In this document: in pieces, positions 44,040 to 48,656 of the stretch
Layout: every line of letters begins with the position of its first letter
How positions within the stretch are numbered: the stretch's first letter is position 1
NCBI GenBank assembly: GCA_023387085.1
Contig: JAEWIL010000185.1
Coordinates: 1 to 48,656, forward strand
DNA length: 48,656 nt
Direction: 5' to 3'
Source: Pseudomonadota bacterium
Lineage (GTDB): Bacteria; Pseudomonadota; Alphaproteobacteria; Sphingomonadales; Sphingomonadaceae
Program-made: the position numbers and the translations under genes
The notes under the pieces: model-generated
The model's database searches: none
Told to the model about the DNA's origin: nothing
The model's input: the letters and a program-made list of their open reading frames with translations, nothing else

Positions 44040-45035
44040 TCAATCGGCGAGGCCGTCGAGCGCCAGCAGCGCGAAACTCGCAAGCCAGTGCTCGCCCATA
44101 TAATCGCCGGTGACGTGCGGGAGCGCGGCGGCGAGGTGGCGCTGCGCGGCGGCTTCGGCAACCGGGACTACGGGGTGATCGGGCCCGAGCGACGCGGCGA
44201 TGGCGCGCCAGCACCAGGCCCGGCTGAGGTTGAGGCCGTCGAGGTGCGCGATCTTGCCGTCGCTGCGGTCGGACACGGTGGCGGGGGTGAAAAGGGTGGC
44301 GGGATCCTGCCGCGCGGCGCGCGGGAGGAAGGCGTCGAACCAGCGCGGAAAATCGGCGCCGAGGACGGCGGCCATCAGATGCGCTTCGGTGAGCGCAGAG
44401 GATAGAAATTCGTCGCCGCCGGGTTCCCACGCCTGACAGTCGCGGTCTTCGGCGAACCAGTCGCGGGCGCGGGCGTCGATCAGAGCGACGAGCGCGGGGT
44501 CGCCGGCCTCAGCCCAGTGCCGCGCGAGGAGGAGCGCGAAGCTGATGTTGAAATGGGTGCCGACGCGCAAGGGGTAGGTCAATTTCGGCAGGAAGCTGTG
44601 GAAGCGTGCGGCGAAAGCGCGCGCGAGTGGTTCGAGCGCCGTCGCCCAAGGGGTATCGTGCCGCTCGGCCTCGGCGTGGAGCGCGAGCAGCCATGCCCAG
44701 CCATAGGGACGCTCGAAGGCGGCCGAATAGGGGCGCGAGAGGAAGGCGAGTTCGCCGGCGACCTTTTCGGGCACCAGCATGGCATCGGCGCGGGCGCGGA
44801 TGTCGGCAGCGACAGGAAGGTCGGGAAAGCGGCGCGCGAGGCGCAGGATCTGCCACCAGCCGTGGACGCAGCTATGCCAGTCGAAGCTGCCGTGGAAGAT
44901 CGGGTGATGCTCGCGCGGCGGCTTTGCGTCCTCGGGGCCGTTCAGCACGAGGTCCATCTTGTACGGATATTCGCGGCCGAGATGGGAGAGGGTCGCGGTC
45001 GCGAAGCGGGTGGCGTGGTCGGAGGTGAGGATCAT
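44040..45035 (-). CDS. DUF2891 domain protein
   Basis: 331 residues from ATG 45035, with AGGA seven bases before it; an ATG two codons upstream (45041) has no spacing for it. The DUF2891 marks are HHPIFHGSFDWHSCVHGWWQ, RPYGWAWLLAL, HFNISFALLLA, WEPGGDEFLSSALTEA and LNLSRAWCWR, with a repeated alpha-helical layout like an alpha/alpha barrel. Function unknown. The preceding spacer is a REP-like repeat. Its place after DUF969/DUF979 suggests that it handles the same substrate. Confidence 0.9.
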   Translation of the reverse strand: MILTSDHATRFATATLSHLGREYPYKMDLVLNGPEDAKPPREHHPIFHGSFDWHSCVHGWWQILRLARRFPDLPVAADIRARADAMLVPEKVAGELAFLSRPYSAAFERPYGWAWLLALHAEAERHDTPWATALEPLARAFAARFHSFLPKLTYPLRVGTHFNISFALLLARHWAEAGDPALVALIDARARDWFAEDRDCQAWEPGGDEFLSSALTEAHLMAAVLGADFPRWFDAFLPRAARQDPATLFTPATVSDRSDGKIAHLDGLNLSRAWCWRAIAASLGPDHPVVPVAEAAAQRHLAAALPHVTGDYMGEHWLASFALLALDGLAD

Positions 45036-45050
45036 GGTCATTCCTGAAGT

Positions 45051-45140
45051 CGTCATTGCGAGCGAAGCGAAGCAATCTCCAGTCATCGGCGTTGCGCTTG
45101 GTTGAAAGCCGGAGATTGCTTGGCTGCGCTCGCAATGACG
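45051..45140. repeat. REP-like palindrome between DUF979 and DUF2891
   Basis: CGTCATTGCGAGCGAAGCGA (then AGCAATCTCC) is matched by GGAGATTGCTTGGCTGCGCT (then CGCAATGACG), with a 30-base unmatched centre. This is a widespread alphaproteobacterial REP type. It lies inside the operon, two bases before the DUF979 stop on the same leftward strand. Confidence 0.9.
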
Positions 45141-45141
45141 G

Positions 45142-46080
45142 TCAGAAGGCAAACAGCCAGATAAAGACGATATTCACCGCGAGCAGCGGCAGCGCGGTGC
45201 CGATCTGGGCCTTGATCACGCCATAGGGATTTTTGAGTTCGAGCAACGCCGCGGGAACGAGATTGAAGTTCGCCGCCATCGGGGTCATCAGCGTGCCGCA
45301 GAAGCCCGCGAGCATGCCGATCGCGGCGATCACCGCGGGGTCGCCATGATAGTGTCTGATCAGCAGCGGCAGGCCCACCGCCGCCATCATCACAGGGAAG
45401 GCGGCGAAGGCATTGCCCATCACCATGGTGAAGAGCGCCATGCCGAGCCCGAAGGCGAGCGTGGCGCCGAACAGGCTTCCCTCGGGGATTGCGGTGCCGA
45501 TGAGGCCGCCGACGACGTCGCCGACGCCCGCGAGCGCGAAGACCGCGCCGAGGCTGGCGAGCATTTGCGGCAGAATCGCGGCCCAGCCGACCGAATCGAG
45601 GAGGCGGCGGCCCTGTTGCAGCGGGAGCAGCGCCGGCGGTTTGAGCCGCGCCATGCCCACTGCAAGCGCGATGAGGACGCCGAAGGCGAGCGAGATGAGC
45701 GTCGCCTGCTTGGGGTCGGCGAGGCCGGGAACCCATTTGAACAGGAAAGTGCCCGCGAGCGCGACCGCGGGGATGATCAGCGCGACGAGGAGCAGGAAGT
45801 TGCCATGCTGCGCGGCGCGTGCCGCCTGAACGTCGGCCGGGACATCTCCGCCGGGCGCACGGCCGATCTGGCCGGTGCCCGCGATCGCGACGAGCGCGAG
45901 AACGAGCAGCCCGTTGCCGAAATCGCCGAGATAATCGCCCGCGAGCATCGAGAGCGCGAGCAGGCCCCAGAAGGCGGCGTTGCCGACGCGTTTGGGGTTG
46001 CTGCGATCCTGCAAACCGAGCGCCGCAAAGGCGGCGAAGGTCAGCCCTGCGAAAACATAGACAAAGCCGAGCGTGATCAC
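45142..46080 (-). CDS. DUF979 membrane protein (putative permease)
   Basis: 312 residues with about nine or ten hydrophobic segments, among them VFAGLTFAAFAALGL, LLVLALVAIAGTG and GNFLLLVALIIPAVALAG. A characteristic end region is MVMGNAFAAFPVMMAAVGLPLLI followed by GFCGTLMTPMAANFNLVPAALLELK. DUF979 always tends to pair with DUF969 and is often near pyroglutamate enzymes. The GTG start at 46080 overlaps the DUF969 stop (GTGA). It probably forms a two-component carrier with DUF969. Confidence 0.9.
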   Translation of the reverse strand: MITLGFVYVFAGLTFAAFAALGLQDRSNPKRVGNAAFWGLLALSMLAGDYLGDFGNGLLVLALVAIAGTGQIGRAPGGDVPADVQAARAAQHGNFLLLVALIIPAVALAGTFLFKWVPGLADPKQATLISLAFGVLIALAVGMARLKPPALLPLQQGRRLLDSVGWAAILPQMLASLGAVFALAGVGDVVGGLIGTAIPEGSLFGATLAFGLGMALFTMVMGNAFAAFPVMMAAVGLPLLIRHYHGDPAVIAAIGMLAGFCGTLMTPMAANFNLVPAALLELKNPYGVIKAQIGTALPLLAVNIVFIWLFAF

Positions 46081-46748
46081 GCGCCCGCCTCCTGCTTCCG
46101 CATCCGTTTTTCGAGCCGGCGGAGGCGCAGGCCGTGGATCAGGAAGGCGGCGATCGCGGTGGGGATCGCCCAGAGCGAGAAGTGCAGCGGCTCGATCTGA
46201 TAACCATAGCCGTCGAGCAGGCCCTTCATCAGCAGGATCGAGCCGATCGCGAGGAAGATATCCTCGCCGAAGAAGAGTCCGACATTGTCGGTCGCCGCAG
46301 CAAAGGCCTTGACCTCTTCGCGTTGCGCGTCCGTCAGCGCGTCGTTCCCTGCCTCCGCCGCGGCTTCGGCCATCGGAGCGACGAGCGGGCGGACGGTTTG
46401 CGCATGCCCGGCGACCGAGGTGAGGCCGACTGCCGACAGCGCCTGCCGGAGCAGCAGATAGCCGGCCAGCAGACGGCCGAGTGTCGCGCCCTTCATCCGG
46501 TCGATCAGGCTGCGCGCATGCTGTTGCAACCCATAGGCTTCGAGCAGGCCGATGACCGGGAGGACGATCCAGATGATCGAGACGTAGCGGGTGTCGTTGA
46601 ATGCCTTGCCGAAGGCGGCAACGATCGCGGCGATGTCGAGCCCCGCAGCGAGCCCGGTCGCGAGCGCCGAGGCCATGATGACGAGCAGCGGATTGAAGCG
46701 GAGCAGGAAGCCCGCGATGATGATGGCGATGCCGATCAGGACGATCAT
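46077..46748 (-). CDS. DUF969 membrane protein (putative permease partner)
   Basis: 223 residues with about five or six hydrophobic segments. Family features are PLLVIMASALATGLAAG, FNDTRYVSIIWIVLPVIGLLE, SAVGLTSVAGHAQTVRPLVAPMAEAAAE, and DNVGLFFGEDIFLAIGSILLM. Starts at ATG 46748; the ribosome binding site GGGAGGG lies inside the end of a palindromic repeat. Coupled to DUF979 by a four-base overlap. Known genomic pairing with pyroglutamate peptidase or oxoprolinase suggests transport of 5-oxoproline; this is inference here. Confidence 0.9.
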   Translation of the reverse strand: MIVLIGIAIIIAGFLLRFNPLLVIMASALATGLAAGLDIAAIVAAFGKAFNDTRYVSIIWIVLPVIGLLEAYGLQQHARSLIDRMKGATLGRLLAGYLLLRQALSAVGLTSVAGHAQTVRPLVAPMAEAAAEAGNDALTDAQREEVKAFAAATDNVGLFFGEDIFLAIGSILLMKGLLDGYGYQIEPLHFSLWAIPTAIAAFLIHGLRLRRLEKRMRKQEAGA

Positions 46749-46757
46749 GGCTATTTC

Positions 46758-46932
46758 CCTCCCCCTCGATGGGGGAGGCAGCGAGACTTGGCAGCTTGCT
46801 GCCTAGTCGCAGGGTTGAGGGTGTAGTCTCGTCCCGAGATGGCGGTGCAAGGACGCGACGTCACCCTCATCCAGCTTCGCCTGATCGCTACGCGATAAGG
46901 CTGCGTATCCTTCCCCCATCGAGGGAGAAGGA
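46758..46932. repeat. Inverted repeat cluster between oxoprolinase and DUF969
   Basis: CCTCCCCC-TCGAT-GGGGGAGG at 46758-46778 is followed by GGTTGAGGGTG (near 46815) and its partner CACCCTCATCC (46862-46872). The unit ends with TCCTTCCCCCATCGAGGGAG (46907-46926) then AAGGA. Nested inverted arms of this sort are sphingomonad intergenic repeats. No gene lies here. The left part supplies the DUF969 ribosome binding site. Confidence 0.8.
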
Positions 46933-46950
46933 ATATGTGCAGCGGTGCTT

Positions 46951-48656
46951 TCAACCCCGATCCTCCTTGGCCTCTCCATAGCCCCCGCCGCCGGGCGTTT
47001 CGATCACGAAGGCGTCGCCTGCTTCGAGATTGGCGCTGCCGGTCGCGGCGAGATGTTCGATCGTGCCGTCGGCGCGTTCGACCCAGTTGCGGCCGGGGGC
47101 GCCCTCCTCGCCGCCCGCAAGCCCCGCGGGCGCGATCTTTCGGCGGTTGGCGAGGATATTCGCCGCCATCGGCTCGCGGAAACGGATACGACGCCTCGCG
47201 CCGTCGCCGCCGGCCCAGCGGCCCGCGCCGCCCGAGCCTTTGCGGATCGAAAATTCCTCGACGATCACGGGGAAGCGCATTTCCATGACTTCGGGGTCGG
47301 TCATGCGGCTGTTGGTCATATGCGTCTGGATCACGCTGGTGCCGTCGAAGCCGGGGCCGGCGCCCGAGCCGCCGGCGATCGTCTCGTAATATTGGTGCGC
47401 GTCGTTGCCGAAGGTGAAATTGTTCATCGTGCCCTGCGCGCCGGCCATCGCGCCGAAGGCGATGAACAAGGCATCGGTGATGACCTGACTGGTCTCGACA
47501 TTGCCCGCGACGACTGCGGCAGGAAAGGTTGGCGACAGCATCGAATTTTCGGGGACGATCAGTGTCACCGGTGCAAGGCAGCCCTCGTTCATCGGGATCG
47601 GATCGTCGAGCATCGTGCGCAGGACATAGAGGACGGCGGCGCGAACGACGGGCAGCGGCGCGTTGAAATTGTCGGGGAGCGTCGCCGAAGATCCGGTGAA
47701 GTCGATCGTGACGTGGCGGGCGGTGCGGTCGACCTTCACCGCCACCGCGACCTCGGCGCCATTGTCCATCGCGTAACGGAAGGCGCCGTCGTCGAGGCGG
47801 GCGATCAGTTGGCGGACCGCGCCCTCCGCCTGCGCCTGACCATGCGCCATATAGGCGGCAACGGTCCCCACTCCATGTGCGGCGGACAGGTCGATGAGCG
47901 CGCCGGCGCCGCGCTGGCAGGCGGCGACCTGCGCCTTCAGGTCGGCGATGTTGAGCGCGGGATTCCGCGCCGGCCAGTCGCTGTCGAGCAGGTGCGCGTG
48001 GACTTCGGCATCGAGGAAATTTCCGTCGTCGACGATCAGCATATTGTCGAAAAGGATGCCCTCGTCGGCGATGCTCTTGCTGCCGGGCGGCATCGATCCC
48101 GGCGCGATACCGCCGAGGTCGGCATGATGGCCGCGCGCGGCCACGAAGAAGCTGGGCTCGTTGCTGTCCCCCGCTTCTTTGGCGACGAACACCGGCATGA
48201 TGACGGTGATGTCGGGAAGGTGGGTGCCGCCGTCGTAGGGGGCGTTGAGCGCATAGGCGTCGCCGCGCCGGATGCCGCGGCCGTCGGCGGGTCGGCCGTC
48301 CGCCCCGGACCGCTGGCGGAGGATCGTGCGGACGCTTTCGCCCATCGAGCCGAGGTGGACGGGCATGTGGGGGGCATTGGCGACGAGGTTGCCGCCGGCG
48401 TCGAAAATGGCGCACGAGAAATCGAGCCGTTCGCGGATGTTGATCGACGAGGCGCTGTGCTGGAGCGCGCCGCCCATTTCCTCGGCAATCGCCATGAACA
48501 GGCTGTTGAAGATTTCGAGGCGGATGGGATCGGGCTCTTCTTCACCCCTCCCCTTCAGGGGAGGGGGTTTCTCGAGGCACGGGACTCGTGACACGGGTGG
48601 GGTTGCGCGGCCATGCGTAAGGTCGACGGACCCCACCCCTTCCCCCTCCCCTGAAG
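46951..48656 (-). CDS. 5-oxoprolinase / hydantoinase B subunit, 5' end outside window
   Basis: At least 560 residues of HyuB/OplB type. It has DPIRLEIFNSLFMAIAEEMG, INIRERLDFSCAIFDAGGN, LVANAPHMPVHLGSMGESVR, GHHADLGGIAPGSMPP, NFNAPLPVVRAAVLYVLRT, and GSGGAGRWAGGDGARRRI near the end; this set is the ATP-dependent ring-opening family. The frame is open to the right edge of the window, so it may be the C-terminal half of a fused 5-oxoprolinase, joined through a repeat-derived linker. A GTG at 48636 exists but has no ribosome binding site. Stop at 46951-46953. The cognate substrate is probably 5-oxoproline or a hydantoin. Confidence 0.9.
   Translation of the reverse strand, partial: SGEGEGVGSVDLTHGRATPPVSRVPCLEKPPPLKGRGEEEPDPIRLEIFNSLFMAIAEEMGGALQHSASSINIRERLDFSCAIFDAGGNLVANAPHMPVHLGSMGESVRTILRQRSGADGRPADGRGIRRGDAYALNAPYDGGTHLPDITVIMPVFVAKEAGDSNEPSFFVAARGHHADLGGIAPGSMPPGSKSIADEGILFDNMLIVDDGNFLDAEVHAHLLDSDWPARNPALNIADLKAQVAACQRGAGALIDLSAAHGVGTVAAYMAHGQAQAEGAVRQLIARLDDGAFRYAMDNGAEVAVAVKVDRTARHVTIDFTGSSATLPDNFNAPLPVVRAAVLYVLRTMLDDPIPMNEGCLAPVTLIVPENSMLSPTFPAAVVAGNVETSQVITDALFIAFGAMAGAQGTMNNFTFGNDAHQYYETIAGGSGAGPGFDGTSVIQTHMTNSRMTDPEVMEMRFPVIVEEFSIRKGSGGAGRWAGGDGARRRIRFREPMAANILANRRKIAPAGLAGGEEGAPGRNWVERADGTIEHLAATGSANLEAGDAFVIETPGGGGYGEAKEDRG
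48545..48656. repeat. REP-like element at the 5' part of the oxoprolinase frame
   Basis: CCCCTCCCC-TTCA-GGGGAGGGG (48545-48566) is followed by GGGTGGGG and, near the edge, by CCCCACCCC (48632-48640) then TTCCCCCTCCCC. It codes in frame for a Gly/Pro/Arg-rich linker just before DPIRLEIFN. The element continues past the window edge. Confidence 0.75.

Noticed and set aside
46945..48591. A 548-codon plus frame across the oxoprolinase
   Set aside because: Reverse shadow; the minus-strand protein has all family motifs.

Overview
The window is a piece of a high-GC alphaproteobacterial chromosome, most likely a sphingomonad and plausibly Sphingopyxis or a close relative. I infer this from a crtY-crtI-crtB carotenoid operon beside a sterol-desaturase-family gene, the TrmB-MetK-Lnt block, an ATP12-type F1-ATPase chaperone, palindromic intergenic repeats of the kind common in sphingomonads, and uniformly GC-rich codon use. 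No rRNA or CRISPR array is visible. There is one tRNA (Val, anticodon TAC).

Layout. At 1-869 lies the 3' part of an HMG-CoA lyase. At 1261-5083 lnt, metK and trmB run leftward, with a 16-bp palindrome upstream of metK. At 5197-6928 are a small hypothetical gene, a DUF2141 gene and a sterol-desaturase-family gene; the last two overlap by 119 bp in different frames. At 6963-12325 is a rightward, tightly coupled run: crtY, crtI, a repeat, a LOG-family gene, crtB, pnuC and a NadR-like nicotinamide riboside kinase. At 12301-17722 are two acyl-CoA ligases around an orphan OmpR-like regulator, then a chromene-carboxylate-isomerase-like protein and a crotonase. At 17719-20834 five leftward genes (fluC, rluC-like, paiB-like, a small membrane protein, ATP12) overlap end to start. 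At 20884-22841 are a thermonuclease-fold protein, a winged-helix protein and tRNA-Val, followed by a decayed serine recombinase.

At 23311-32306 a NarL-type response regulator, a 7TM-DISM histidine kinase with a degenerate C-terminal receiver, and an 1883-residue autotransporter built of repeated modules form what looks like a signalling and surface locus. At 32386-35664 two small membrane proteins follow aconitase acnA, whose reading frame carries an internal amber codon (769) exactly where a conserved lysine is expected.

At 35944-41390 is the accessory segment: an AT-rich OLD-family ATPase/TOPRIM nuclease (probable phage defence), an IS1595-type transposase, a DUF3892 protein, a HEPN-like protein and an HTH protein whose 5' end carries a palindromic repeat. 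Then come a Flp-type pilin gene (53 aa) and a membrane GGDEF protein. At 42980-48656 a leftward cluster of 5-oxoprolinase/hydantoinase B, DUF969, DUF979, DUF2891 and a LacI-type regulator suggests uptake and cleavage of 5-oxoproline or a related cyclic amide.

Functional links: the crt genes make cyclic C40 carotenoids from geranylgeranyl diphosphate (crtE is not here); pnuC plus the kinase salvage nicotinamide riboside into NMN; the kinase/regulator pair may control the neighbouring autotransporter; the DUF969/979 pair probably feeds the oxoprolinase.
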